Part shown: piece by piece, positions 49,766-63,124 of the stretch
Layout of the letters: each line of letters starts with the position of its first letter
How positions within the stretch are numbered: position 1 is the stretch's first letter
From: Penicillium oxalicum
Lineage: Eukaryota > Ascomycota > Eurotiomycetes > Eurotiales > Aspergillaceae
DNA length: 64,000 nt
Direction of reading: 5' to 3'
Assembly (NCBI RefSeq): GCF_001723175.1
Contig: NC_064650.1
Coordinates: forward strand, 3,224,001 to 3,288,000
Translations under genes and position numbers: made by a program
Notes under the pieces: generated by a model
What the model was told of the DNA's origin: nothing
The model's input: only the letters and a program-made list of their open reading frames with translations
The model's database searches: none

Positions 49766-51696
49766 TGATAGTCTTGACTTTTAAGTGGGTGTGGAATATG
49801 CTTGACGGCGGGCTTTGTGTTCTCTATATCCCTCAAGTCGAATCTGCAAGTGCAACAATCCTGCTGCTGACGACAGGTCCCGCGATGCCAAGCATTTGCG
49901 GACCCAAATTGGATGCCGTGACTAAACCTGACTCGCACTGGCTCTCTTTCGTTCTTCTCGCTCACTCAAGCTTTAGGTTGGCCACTCGCCGAGTTGCCAC
50001 GGGGGTTGAGTGGACCATGATTCAATCTGACTCACCTTTGCTTTACGGCTGTGTCCTGCCTGATGCCTTGGCCTGTTTAACTCTCGCGTAGATCAAAGTA
50101 AATCCATGTATTCTGCAATAAAGGCGGTGAGACTTGACCTCGGTCTGTGACTTGTTTACAGTAAATATCGTCCTTCTTAGGTACTATAGGTACAGGTACT
50201 TTCTTACTACCTAAGTAAAGGGTGATACTATCTGCGTTAGTTTTCTCTTTAGATTACAAAAGAAGTTAGTTGACCAGGAAGTCACCAGTGGTCTAAGATT
50301 GTCTCTACAAGAAACCTTCAAAGGAAGAATCTGTGACGGTAGCTTACACACTATAACTCACGGCCTCGGTCCTAAGACAAAAGCGGCAAATTACCACCAA
50401 GAACGCATGGCCGAGCGTTGTCCAAAGGATGAATGAAAAATGCAGAAGCAAAGATTCTGGAAGGGAAAGAACGAAAAGACACACTGTCTGAAAGTTTATG
50501 ACTCACACAATTGCCTGCCATATGACTGATAGAAGGAATGTCTTGAAGGTTATGATTCAGAAGGCCAAATGTCCTTCAGATCAAGTGTGGTAGTGTCTGC
50601 CAGGTGGCAAAACACACCATTATCTTCTCATGTAGGTGGTGAGAATACTAGTTAAACCCCCGATCAAAGGAACAAAAACTCATATCGCTCTTGCCTGACG
50701 AGAATCACATGGCGAAATAGGCTCATGCTAAGCCCTGCAATCGACACGTCTCTGGCCAACCCCAAGACCATATGGCCTATGGTAGTAAAGGGGAATAGCT
50801 TGACGACCAGCCATTTCAAGACTCGAGATAATTTTGTTCCAGGGTGGCGCGGAAGGTATACCCGTTGACAACGTCTGCGGGTTTGATCCCCTTGGAAAAA
50901 AACAACTTTCATCGGTCTACGACAGGGAGACAAAGTAAAAATGTGTTTAGTTGGTGGTTAAGTATCACCACATAACCATTTCTTCACTCGAGTCATTCCA
51001 TTCATTGCGACGAAAGGCAGACGATAACTCCCGCTATCAACGCACCGTGAAGATTCAAGAGTGGCAATTCTGGCTGACATATACATGGCAAAAGAGTTAC
51101 AACCACAATATATGATTGGCCTATGGTAAGTGTCAACCCCCCGGGAAAAAAACAGCGGAGCAACAGTCCAGACAAGCCGACACCGAAGCACATAGGCAAA
51201 GCTTCAGGTGCGTGGCGTGTGGCTACGATAGACGATGTTATCTCTGGATGTGCGAGCGGTCGAGTCTCCCCTCTCCTACCGGATTGCAAACGTAAGATGA
51301 TGCAGCAAACGGACATGCCGAGCAAGGGGACATGTTACATTGTAAAATTTACAGTCCCTGGATCCTCCATGGCAGCCCAAAGAAAGGGGGAAGGGGAAAA
51401 GTAGGCTGACACGTCCCAGTCTCCTGAGTGTTCCGCCGATAATTATGCGTTCGCCGCCGGATGACACTGTGATAGCGCGAAAGCCGCCGAACCTCCATTC
51501 TCCTTTGCACCCTTGTTTGGGTAGGTGAATCTCGACCAGGGGGAGGGCCAGATGAGTGAAAAGGCACGGGAGGCGTCCAACCGATGGGCTACCAAACCGA
51601 ATGAATGGGTCACATTATCTGCCTCGCGGACTCTACCCCGGTCGGTGGCTTGCTTTAGAGTCTGCACGTTGCAGCGGCCGGAAGCTCCTGTGGCCT

Positions 51697-51713
51697 GGGG
51701 GGGGGGGGGGGGG
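51697..51713. repeat. Poly-G run (17 nt)
   Basis: Uninterrupted G run in a non-coding region. The length may be unreliable in sequencing. Confidence 0.9.
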
Positions 51714-54700
51714 AAAGCCCGGCAATGTCCACCGGACGACAACAAAGAACCGAGACGCCTCATTTTCGCTTACGGGAATGGAGAATGGTTTGATTAAGTG
51801 AACCTTCCACCTGTTGGCCTGCCAGATCCTGTGAGCTGAATAGGGACTTTGAACCGCTTGAAGGATGAAACATTTTTCTTCATTCAAGCATGGCGACAGA
51901 CGACTCGCACTGATTTCATCCGCATCGGGTTCCTCAACCTCACGCCTTGATTTTTGAACACATGATCGAACAGTATAAATAATACCGAAACCTCCATGTT
52001 AAATGCACAGGTGTAACTTTCACTTGATAATGTAATACCAACAGACGGGGAACGGTATATTACACCACCGCATCCACTCATACAGTCAGACACGTACAGT
52101 ATGTAATAAATCACCCGAATTCTCGGTGTGTCCGAGCTCAGACTAGCGTCGAATCTGCATTTCGAAAGTCCCAATCCATCCAACCGGATCATCCTTCCAG
52201 AACGCTACCAGGCTTCCAGGCCTTCCAGAAGACCACGGCAAATGTACCATCAGAGGGGACTATTGTCTTTCAGTGAAGAATGCTACGCGAGGTAACTCAT
52301 CTAATTCACCAAGCAAAAGTCACATGCAAGATTACCGCCACCCTCGTAATCTCTTCCGCTCTTTCAACTGAGAAAATACCCCTCGATGGAGATATTTGCG
52401 CAGGAGAGGAGGGGCCCATGGCTGTTTCTCGACTGTTAGATATGCAGCTCGACTTCCCCCGCACGACAAATGGTGGATTCAAGAGTGGCGCTGATTCGCC
52501 GGAGGACAGCGCTCCTCGATGTGGATGCACGTGATGGCACCGACTTCTCCGCATCTTCGTTTCCGAACCAATCATGTCTTCCAACATCTTCAATGCGGAA
52601 CCGCGTCCCATATTACGTGGGATGTTGGCAAGGCGCGCACAGTCAAGTTGACCACGCGTGGCCCATCAGAGTCCATGGATTTTAGATTATCATTTTCTTT
52701 TCTGTCTTTCCCATTTCTGAAACGGTGGAACAGTGCCCCATGAGGACCAGAGGGAACATATCCCTCTGAATTCTTCTAAGCTCCTACCAGGTTACAGTGG
52801 CCCTCTCGGAAAGGTATAGCGTCAAAAAAAATTGCTCTGAAGTTCTTGATTCTTGGGCAGCCAATACCTGTGCCCAACAATTCGGTCGTTTGCCGAGCCG
52901 AATTATTCGGGATCGGGATACCGGTTGGGTCTGTTAGTGGCCGCCATCGTCACATCCTAGGACATTTGCAGGGCCCAGCACTAGTCTAACGCTAGGACGC
53001 GATGATGAAGTCAACATTCCTTCGGGTCATCTGTGGTATCCAAATCGGGTCTCGAAGCACCATTCAATTCATAGCTCGAGGCTCGATGCTCACGAAAGGA
53101 TCATTGAGAAATCACGGTGCGTCAGTCATGGTTGATCCCTGTGCACTGTTCACGTAGAGATGAAATTGACTTTTCAAATGCCGCCAATTTAATCCCTTGA
53201 TCTCTTCCATTCGAGAACAACACAGCAGACAAGCAGATCTAAGTTCTCCTGCAAGGGCTCTAGGAGACCGGTCTCGTCGGTCGAAAGATCCACGAAGAAT
53301 GGAAATGAAACGCTATTGGACCGATCCGTACCCTCCATGGTGGGTATATCCAGAGAAGCAAACCGGACCTTGATAAAAGGCAACGCTCGACGAAAGATGG
53401 GTCGAGATCAGTCTCCTACTGTACTTTTAAGATGCGTACATACTCCATGTAATTTCGTTATATCAATGCATGCTAGGATTATTTCCGGATAGGAACGCAT
53501 AGATGATGTGCATGGTCCATGAACCTTGGGCTCCAATGAAGTTCGAACGTATGCATGGCATCGAGTCCGCTAGGTCAGAAGGGGGAACCTCGCGGACGAA
53601 GCGGTTGAGAATTCTCCGAGACCTAAAATTAAGAGAGAAAAAATAGTCCATATACCGTAGCTTCATGTCAAGTTTCTGTGACGAAGAGGCGTGCTGCGGT
53701 GGCCGAGCTTGAATTAGAACGTCTCGAATGGCCTATGGAGTGTTCTCATGGAATCCACTGCCGATGCGACAACGTTCAATGAGTTAGGCTTGTATGCCCA
53801 GGCATCCAGCATATACCTGTATGCCTGCATACAATAGCTTGGACAAGGAATCGGCTTGCCGACAATTGGAGTCCTCCCCTCCCCGATGATTTTCCGATCG
53901 TACGCTGACAGTTTGACGGTAGCCAGGCCGGAAAACCCACCCTCGAAGTCATTCTTTGTTCCTCGTCGCCATGCTCATCGATGATCTACTTTTCAGCCAG
54001 CACCGAAACTTTGTAGCTACGCTGCGTTTCAAGCACATGGATCTATCGACGTCCACACTTTGCCCACTTCCCGAAGCGCCCGCATCAAACACGTTTGGAA
54101 AGAAAAATCGTATGTCCACACGCTAGGATAGGTAACAGAAAGAAAAAAAAAGGGCTCTCGACGTTCCCCCTTTCTGATACGGTAGCCCTTTTTTTCTCGT
54201 GGGGGTAAACCAAGCCACCGCGAGCCCTGACTGGAGAATCCATTGAGTCACATTCTGAATTTCTCATCTGTGAGCCCAAGCGAGTGGGTGCCGGGATCAT
54301 CTAGTGCCCTAACACGCCCAGAGGGGAAACTACGGCGGACTGGCGGAAGAATTCTCGTGAAGACGCGGGGCCCATCAAGACTTCACAGAATCAAAACTGG
54401 TCCTTGTAAACCGTTTCTGGACCGGTGAGATGATCCTGGAACGCTCGCCGAATCATCAGAGCTTGAAGAAGGGGGCTGCGATCGACTCCACTTGTTGTCA
54501 TCCACTGCTGCTTCATGAGTGGAGCGTAGCTGGAAAGACAGATCTTGGATCACTGCTTTTTGTGCTTCGAGTTTTTGTTTTTTTTTTTAGGAAGGGGAAG
54601 GGGGGGAGGGCAACTTTTTTCCAGAGGCCGTAATGATACAGATACTCTGTTATGTATGGAAATTGATGATCAAAAATCGACCAATCCCGTGCATTCGTGT

Positions 54701-54858
54701 TGGGTGAAGTTATCCTCCCAATTGTCCATGTATGCAATGTAATGTTGAAGGCTTTGATAGTCCCACACGTATACTATTGTTTTCCAAACTGGGAGATGGA
54801 TTTGCAGTTCAGACGCGCATGTGAAATGGAGAATCCTCTCTGAAAATGGCAGGACGAG

Positions 54859-54871
54859 CCCCCCCCCCCCC
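54859..54871. repeat. Poly-C run (13 nt)
   Basis: Uninterrupted C run in the gene-poor region. Confidence 0.9.
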
Positions 54872-57800
54872 TCTGTCTTTGGCCAAATGGAGCGCAATCT
54901 GGAGGTGGCTGGCGCTCAAGTCTCGGCCCCTCCAGTTTTCAGTCAAGCCACAGGGTGATGACAAGTGCGCTTCACCTGCCTATTTGAAACCCACAGAAAC
55001 ACGACCCCCATTAATGGACAGCTACTAAGTACGCGGCTACACACGGTATGGGGTGGCGTTATCTAGTGCGACAAGCCATCATACGGTAGTTTCTCGTCTG
55101 TCACCCGAAATGCCCGTCAGGATAAAGAACAGGGAGAAAGGAAACGCAAAAGGTCATCGACAAGATAAAGAGGTTATGATACGCCAAGAACACTCGGACC
55201 ACAATGCGTGAACAACTACGCATTCCATTCGCGCACTTCCCCTTGATGACCCATTAAGCTCACTGGGCTGTCTGCAATCTCTCTCGAGATGCCAAAGCAT
55301 GATTCGATGTTTCATCAAGGCTTGTGAAGCGCGGATCATCAATCTCTTCTCCAACGTGTCCCCAAGATACTCAGAGTTCTCGTAGGGCAATTGCCCCACA
55401 CCCATCGGGATCAGTCGGAACTCTCGTCCCAGAGATTCATGCGGTTTTCACAGGTCATTTGTTTGAGATCAGATCACTCGTCTGGACTGCTGCTACAGTA
55501 CCACCAAATACTACAGTGTGGACGGTGCTCTTCCTCCCGAATAGGAAACTCGCGTAGTCAGCGTCGGAATTTGTAGGAACACTGTCAAAAAAACAGAGGG
55601 CTGTGTGGGGGTTTAGACTCAGAAATTATTATTATTATTACTGACAATACTACTATACGAACACGCACTCACAGGGTGTGTCCGTGTTTCCCTAAGATGG
55701 CTTTGTGCGAAAAGAACATCACATTTCCCGTTTTGAGCATCTTACCCTTGGAAGCGCTTGGTATCCACTTTTCGGTTTCTTTGATTTTTTTTATTTTTCT
55801 TTTTTTTGGAGGGGCGGAGGGATCCGTGATCCATTTTGGGAAAGCAAGATTTCCGGACTGTATCCCCGGGCGGTTTCCCTTTCAATTGATCTTGCATCAG
55901 TTTGGATTTTTGGGAGCGCGATCGATAGGAATGAATCAAAGCGTCCGGTCATTGAACGCTGAGATCGTTCAGTCTACTCCGAAATGAAGTCAAGTCGCAC
56001 GGACTACCGGTGCCACGGAGAATCCGGCAAGCAAAGATGACCCCGGCTACGTCATTGGAGTCATTCGGAGGCTGGAGGGATTTCGGAGAATTTGCGGATG
56101 AGGATTGTATGGGTGCATGTCTGGCTGATGCGTAGTGAAGTACTGTAGGCTACTGACACTGCGGGCTAAAGGTACACTGTAGAATACTGCAGAGAGTGAT
56201 GGACGAAGAAATGAAATCATGGGGTCGATCGATCTCCTCGAACGAAAGAGGTTCCTTACATTCACGCCCGGACCAATCGTCGCAGGATTGTAGCGAGGAC
56301 ACACGCAGTAATATTGGTCAGGCGCGGCAAGTCAAACGCAAAGCGTCTGTAATTCTGTAGTATGTCTGGGAGAGTTTGCGAACACGGGCAAGAACCTCAA
56401 CGGGCAGCCTTGTGAGTCTAGTTCAATTGCCAGTATGTTGCCGTGCTTCTGGTTGGCGGCCTCGGGCAAATCTCATCTGGTCCGTGGGTGTAGTCCATTG
56501 AAGTAGCCGCGGCGACTCGCATAGTGGTACGCTACCAACTACGCCAGTTAGGAAGTGATGTTGCGCTCTAGCTATTAGACTAGTAGGTAACCTGGGCGGG
56601 TTCTCCTTCGACAAAGTATTTTTGGATATGACATCAAACTTCTCACCGACAGCCCTGCGATGATCGATGATTCCATCTCTACTCACATTGCCCTTCATAC
56701 GTGGTGCAGTCCTTGACTTGCGCTTCTCGACCTCGGTCGAGAAGGTCGAGATCAGTCCGTTCCACTCCATCAATGATCGACCATGCCATACCGATGTTGC
56801 TTTATTTGCACAGGCCAAAAGGCAAGCATGGTCATCATGGGGTGCCGAGATCCAAGGTTGTTTCAAGCCATGCATCATGCTGACCATGATGAGGCTTCAC
56901 CGGAACACGCCCCCCCGAGCCCCTTCCAGACAGGGTGCCCGTCCGAGACACGTCCACTCTCATTTGATCCAGAGCTGGTTGTAGAAGTCTACTGGAGGTG
57001 GATGGAGATCTTTACGAGCCTCTGGTCGGAGGACATTCAACCTTGCTGCAGTCAGCGTGGATCGTGGCCTTTTTCCGACGGAGGCCCCTTGGTGGTGAAA
57101 GTCTAGACTCTAGACCTCATTCCTCTTCATCCGCGAGGTCGAAAACGTAATGTTGACCTCGACGATGTCGTCCACTTTGGGAGGACACACGCAGAATAAG
57201 ATGGTATTGGCGTCTCCCGTCCAAGGAAGAAGAGAACAAAGGGAGAAAAAAAAACACAAAAAAACCCTCCCCCGGATCAAGAATTGAAGCTCTTGGGCCT
57301 CACTTTGAGTTTCTCAAATCCACAAGATGATAGCTATCATACAATCAACCTTTCCCCTTCTCCTTTCGGGCAGAGCAAGCAAGATCTGAGCGCTCTTGCG
57401 GTCGAATCATGTTCGTGTCACCACCACCACCACCACCAGATAGCTAGCAGGAGGGGAGGGGGGAAATACATGTGGAGAAAGATGGAGACCGCGACAGGAT
57501 AGCATCAAACCGCATGTGAAGCGAACAATGCCACCAGCTCCAGATCTTCGAACCTTAGGCCTCGACTGGCGGAGGACTACATCAATGGAGATTGTCGAGT
57601 CGTCCCGTCTCAATTCTAGATCCTCGATTCTGCATCGAGACATATCTTGCATCGCATTGCATGGCGAACCCGGCTTTGCCGCCGTGTGGACTCCGGCCAT
57701 GGATCGCTCACCTGGACATGGTGATAGAGGGGGATGAATTCCCGGGGCGGCGCACGGCCTGTTGGCGCTGGTTGATCCTCGTTGCGCTCTTTGGGGGGGG

Positions 57801-58144
57801 GGTGGATGAGTGGGAAGCATCAGACATCCCCGTAGGCCACAAGATCGAAGGTTCCCACGTTTCGTTCAGTCCAAGTACCTGGAGTACCTGGAGTACTTTC
57901 GTCTTTTTGAGATCAAATTGAATGACGGTCAGCACTTCCAGTCCGCGACGACAATCCTCAATCCTCTCTCGGTTGCGCCCGATCAAATCCACTGGAGCTT
58001 CCATTTCCTGGGCGGTTCCGATCCAAAAGGGAAAAACCGCAACACCCAAAAGCATAAAACACCAAGTCATGATAACCTGCTTGCGTCCAGAGCTCTTCAT
58101 CTCCCCCTCTCCTTGTTGCTTGGCCGACCCTCGCGATGACTTCC

Positions 58145-58161
58145 GGGGGGGGGGGGGGGGG
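58145..58161. repeat. Poly-G run (17 nt)
   Basis: Uninterrupted G run in the gene-poor region, the same length as the one at 51697. Confidence 0.9.
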
Positions 58162-59917
58162 TACTTTTGTCACTCGGACCCAATCTTGTAGCTTTTTGAG
58201 GAGGAGGAAATTCTTTTCATGATTTTTCTTTCTGCCCTCCCACCTGACCAACGCCTCTCCCAGCTCCAGCCTGCATTCCGTTCCCTTCGCTTGAATCCAA
58301 TGAACCCAATGAATCCACCTCAATCTCAATCCAGAGTTTCACGTCCTTGACGCCCCCTCGGTCGGCTCCTTCTGACTGCCGGCTGGACAGTCTCAACCCT
58401 TTGTATCTATCGATCTCTCGATCGGGTGAGAGAATCTACAAGAGAATGTCCTTTTGTCGGGGAGAGTTTTTAAACTTTACCCGTTCACGGATAAGAGTGC
58501 GACAACTTCCATGAGGGCGTAAGGTTTTGCTGTAAACGCCAGCAGATCGGGGGCTCCGTCCCCCATCCCAGTCACTCGGATTTTCCCAGTGACACAAAAA
58601 AACGATCCCCACTAAGCCGGTAGCGTGCAGAACATAGGTTCGTGATCGGTCTCTCCGGCAGATTCTACAGCAGTGGGAATGAGGAGAATGATGGGTCACG
58701 GTACATTTGCCCATGTCGATTCTGACACTCTGTAGTATACCATCACAAGGGCTGGATGAATGGATGAATCGCCAACATTTCCGGAGCGCTATGAGCTACA
58801 TACTATATTCTCAAGACAAAAAGCCTTCTCTGGTATACACTAGGTTTTTCACTGAGCTTCCCGCTTCCCCGAGTCGTGAGTAGTTTTTTTTTCCAGGTTT
58901 TCACCCCCCCCTAGTGTTGACTCGTTCCACATGAGTCCATCTGTAGAGTCCAAAGGTGCATAGGTGACTGGATCAAGAATATCGACCATCCCACACCACG
59001 GATGAATATCACACCGGGGCATCCATCTGGTTCACCAGCAGAGAGTGGCCTGAGGTTCCTTTTCTGCCGCACGGCATCTCAGCGTGGCGCGGCGGGGGAT
59101 CTCTCCATGTAGCCAGTCAGTCCAAGTCCTGTACGGGCAACTGATGCACGGCCATTGCTGCGGTCATCCCACCTGTCCTCCGTTGCTCAAGTCTCAATTG
59201 ATGGGGAATACACCAAGAGATGGTCCGGTCAATCTACCCTTTTGCAAGAATCAGTCGTCTATCAAAATGCTCGTATTAAGTATAAGTTTCACACACACGC
59301 ACACCGACAGATACATTGCACATACCCATTTGGCCGAGCAGCATTCTACTCTCGTTACTTGAAATCCAGCAGCACTCCAAGTACAGGGCACACTCTGATA
59401 ATCTCTTCATTCCATGCTGACGCTTTCCACTCCCGGCCTGATATACCATATCAGATAGACTATATTAATAGTATCTAGTATATAGTAGACCATGATCTTT
59501 GATATCCCAAAGGCCTGGACCTGGGCAAAATTCACACAGAGGCCAAAGTCACCCACCTAAAGAGTACCCCTGTTCGTCCCCTGCTAGGTAATTCCCTGAT
59601 CAATCAAAAATGCACTACGATATGTCCACACACACACCACTGAGACATGGACCCGGACCAGCCCACCCACACCAACTCACTTAACCACCCAACGTTGAAT
59701 AGATACACCCTCCCCAAAACAACACTACTACAGAAAGACCCGTCTAGCCTTTCCAAGTTCCCTTTCCCCTTCCCTTCCTACGTGTCAGCGCCACCTAGCC
59801 AACCTGCAAGAATCAAAAAAAAAATCAATAATAAAACTAACATGATCGCTTTCATGCGTGTGCTTCGGCCAAAGAAACCGGAGATTCTATCGGCCATTCT
59901 GCACGTTGGCCCCGAGA

Positions 59918-59932
59918 CCCCCCCCCCCCCCC
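59918..59932. repeat. Poly-C run (15 nt)
   Basis: Uninterrupted C run in the gene-poor region. Confidence 0.9.
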
Positions 59933-61270
59933 AAAAGAGGTGGATTGGGGGCAAAAGACTCAAGACCCTTCCAGATCTAGAGTGAAATTGATGGGTTGGA
60001 CAATCGTGAAGATTTTAATTCGTCTAGGGAGTCCAGGACGCTGGATCCGCCACGATGAATGTTCTGCAGCATAACTCGAGAGCGCTGGGGCTTGAGCGCG
60101 GGGGAGAGGTCCAAGATCGCAATCCCGGACCTTTCGAACAGGAACTTAAGCTCTGGGTGAGCTGGGGAGATCTAGACCGCTCATTTGTTCAGAGCATCGT
60201 CGAACTACAGTATCTTGAGATCCGATGCCGAGCTCGGCTCCAATGTCTTTCACCAGGCTGGTTGGTCTATCAGGCATCGAGGTTCTCACAGAATGACTGG
60301 GTTTACGGATGACTGTGCAGGGTGGACATATGACGGAAAGACTCGGTTTTGGAGAGCATCAACCTCATTCAAGATTCAAATTATTCTTCTCCCATTTCCA
60401 GTATTAACTTCTTGACTATGACACGGAGAGGGCAACTCCACACCAGAGTTAAACGTACAGAGGGGGGGGAGGAGGAATCTTGAATTGTGCTCCACACCGC
60501 CTGCGCCTGCAATGAAGCAGAACAAGGGGAACAGAGGATTCAAGAAGCAAGTAATGCGCAAGGCATCTGGTATCACAGAAACGAAGAGGAGCAGGAAGTG
60601 GAAAATGGCGTGAGATTCGAAACAAAAAGGAAGCTGGTTCCCCACTTCGAGCGCACTTGCGGGAGAAAGGCGTCAGAAACAAGGTCAGTATGAAAAGGAC
60701 CAGATTGTTTGGTCAAAGAGAAAAAGAAATTTTCTTTTGGGGTGCAAGGAGACGCTTGAAGAGCATAGAATAGAAAACACCGTGGCTTCTCTCCATCCAT
60801 TGGTGGACTGAGAAGCGCAGCACCAAGAAAGCGGAGAACGGTGGAATTGGGAATCATGGTAAGGTGGAAGAGAGGTATAAGGTATGGAAGCTGTACATAA
60901 CGTGGCGTATGGGAAACAACGTTGCGGCTCCGCTAGCAGTAGCACGGGGTGGTGGCGTAAAGCGGGACAAACAAATCCATCCTCAAAGAATCCAAAGGCA
61001 GGAGAACGCCGGGATGAATGCGGTTTCCGGTGGGTAACCCAAGCCTTCCAAGAATATCAATGACCGACCGCCAAGAGAGATCCATAACAGATGCCATGTG
61101 AGATGATGAAACAGAATAAAAATACCAAACCCAAAGAATGCGCCAAGATGCAATGCATGTTCGTGATCGGACGTGTCAGAGAAACCAAGTTGCTGTGACG
61201 AGAGACAAGAAGTTGAGATAGTGAGAGGGTATTCGATGTGGCAGCGAAAGGCCAAAGCCGGTTCATGGGA

Positions 61271-63124
61271 TTACCATCCCTTGACATGATATTCCCATGG
61301 GCCGTAGTCGGTCGCGTAGTTGGACCAGGATCCGTTTTTCGTGGAATCCTTGTCTCTAGCCTGGTTGCTGGACTGGTTATCCTTCGCGATGGGTGCTACA
61401 GCTGCGCCGGGCGGGCGAACTGGTCCCTGAGGGCCGGGATATTCCTGAAGGTTTTTCACGTCGTGGGCAGTGTGACGACGCTTAAGGAAGGCATTGGCTG
61501 TCGCACTCTTCTGCTGGCGTTCCCAAAGAAGATGTCGGCGAAGGGACTCGGTGAGCTCAGTTGCAAGCATGTTTCGACGGGTGGTGCGAGGTGAATGAGC
61601 CACAGACTGAGGATGAGGCGGCTTCATCACGATAGGCTTCGATCGAGGAACATCGGGACCGCGCATGGTGAGGTTCTCCTCATCGTGCTCGGCAGGCGAT
61701 GCGGGCATCGATGGACCATTGGGAGAAGTCAGACGTGACCGTTGAAGGGCGGGACTTGAACGGAATCCATTGCCTTGCATTCTGCCGGGCTGGTGCATCA
61801 TCATGGTCAGTAGAGACCGACGGGACACGAGGTTAGGTCTCGAATCCACACGCTGGAAGAGCTCTGATCGTTCATCGGGTGTAGATCGCCCACTCTCCGT
61901 CACCGAGTCTTCCCAATCAGAATCCTCATCGTCTTCAATGGCGCTTTCCGAAACCTCATCATCCGTCTCAATGGCGTCCTCGTCGCCGTGGAGAGGACTC
62001 TTTGGTGGTCGGATTGTGTCCACATGATCGCTGAAGGAAGCCACCTTCTTCTTAGACTGATTGGGATTGCTGGTTGTGGCCTTCAATCCGCCATTGTTTT
62101 GGTTGTTTTGCGCAGTCTCGGGTGCCATGCGATCTTCAAAACTGCTCTCATCATCGTCACCGGAGGATCCGCCCAGCATGAACATACCACCCTTCTTCTT
62201 CAGAGGAGATGGCTTGGGAGGCTGCACTGTGGGCCCCGCGGGACTCGCTTTGGCGGCGAGGTTGGTGTTGGATCGGAAGGATGACGAGACTTGCATGGGG
62301 GAGAATCCACGGACTCGGCTGGGTGACTTGATCAGGTCGGAACGGTGAGCAAGAACCCCCGAGGAGGAAACACTCGTGTCGGAGGCCGCAGCTTGAGCGG
62401 AGTCGCTATCATTGCCTTCGGGGGCGGTGGTTGAACAGGACTCGGTGGAGGCGCGGGCTTGAGGGCTAGGGCGGGAAAAGGCTGGTGCGTGTCGGACAGC
62501 CAAGGATTGGGGTGTCGGTGTAGGTGTGGAGGGCTGAGGAGTGATGTCGACAACTGGAGCAGCAGGTCGAACCTCGGGTGTCAAAGGTTGCAACTGCTTT
62601 CGTTCCTTAATGTTCAAAACCATGCGCTCAAGATCGAGCGAGGTAATGTGTTTCTCTTTGCCACGACCCAGGCTGGCCAGGGAGTCCTCTCGAACAACGG
62701 CAGGGCGGTAGTCAGAGAACTGAGGGCGCTTGATGTGAGCTTCAATACGCTCAGCTTGGTCGGAAGCAGCCGATTCCACGCTGGCGGAGAGCTCCGGAAG
62801 ATCAGCCGCCTCGCTACGCAGCTTAGGCAGAAGGCAAGCCTCGTTCGACTTCTCTGGTTCGACGCAGAAGGTTTCCCGTGTCCACAATCGCCAGCTCAGA
62901 TTTTCCAGACGCCGACCTTGATCCATGTAATCGGCACATTTTGAAAAGACTATGAAAAGGATTGCCAGTTAGTCTTTCGATGGACATCAAAGTTACGTAT
63001 ACCCAGTGATGCCATCGCAGAATGACTTACCCATCCACATTCCATGGAGGGACTGAGCGTTAGCGGTATCGACCTTGTGGATATTGTCCGCGTCCACCGT
63101 CAAAACCGGTGTTGTCAGAGGCAT
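61271..63124 (-). CDS. AreA-domain / DUF3295 regulatory protein (Mks1-like)
   Basis: Two exons: 63031-63124 and 61271-62949. The intron 62950-63030 has donor GTAAGT and acceptor ATAG. Product 590 aa from ATG 63124 (MPLTTPVLTVDADN). The N-terminus, spliced across the intron, gives SLHGMWMVFSKCADYMDQG and RRLENLSWRLWTRE. This is the short conserved box found at the N-terminus of AreA/Gln3 GATA factors and in yeast Mks1. No GATA zinc finger follows. The rest is disordered but carries the DUF3295 signatures: KKKGGMFMLGGSSGDDDESSFEDRM, the acidic ESAIEDDEDSDWEDS, RRNMLATELTESLRRHLLWERQQK and a C-terminal YGPWEYHVKGW. Such proteins are probably nitrogen or TOR/retrograde signalling factors (inference by analogy with Mks1). 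In-frame sequence upstream of 63124 is leader-like. Confidence 0.88.

Larger units (their letters stand above)
49766..61270. other. Gene-poor region (11.5 kb)
   Basis: No frame on either strand resembles a known protein and none exceeds about 155-180 codons. Long mononucleotide runs are frequent: G17 at 51697-51713, C13 at 54859-54871, G10 at 57793-57802, G17 at 58145-58161 and C15 at 59918-59932. There is also a CAC repeat near 57419-57438 and an ATT repeat near 55627. I see no transposase or reverse-transcriptase frame, no terminal repeats by eye, and no obvious tRNA. It is the 5' side of the CHY gene and the 3' side of the AreA-domain gene. Confidence 0.5.

Noticed and set aside
49558..50091. 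177-codon plus-strand frame
   Set aside because: It overlaps the 5' exons of the CHY-finger gene in antisense and looks random in composition.
56423..56887. 154-codon minus-strand frame in the gene-poor block
   Set aside because: No domain and no splice or promoter context; equally long frames occur on the opposite strand here.
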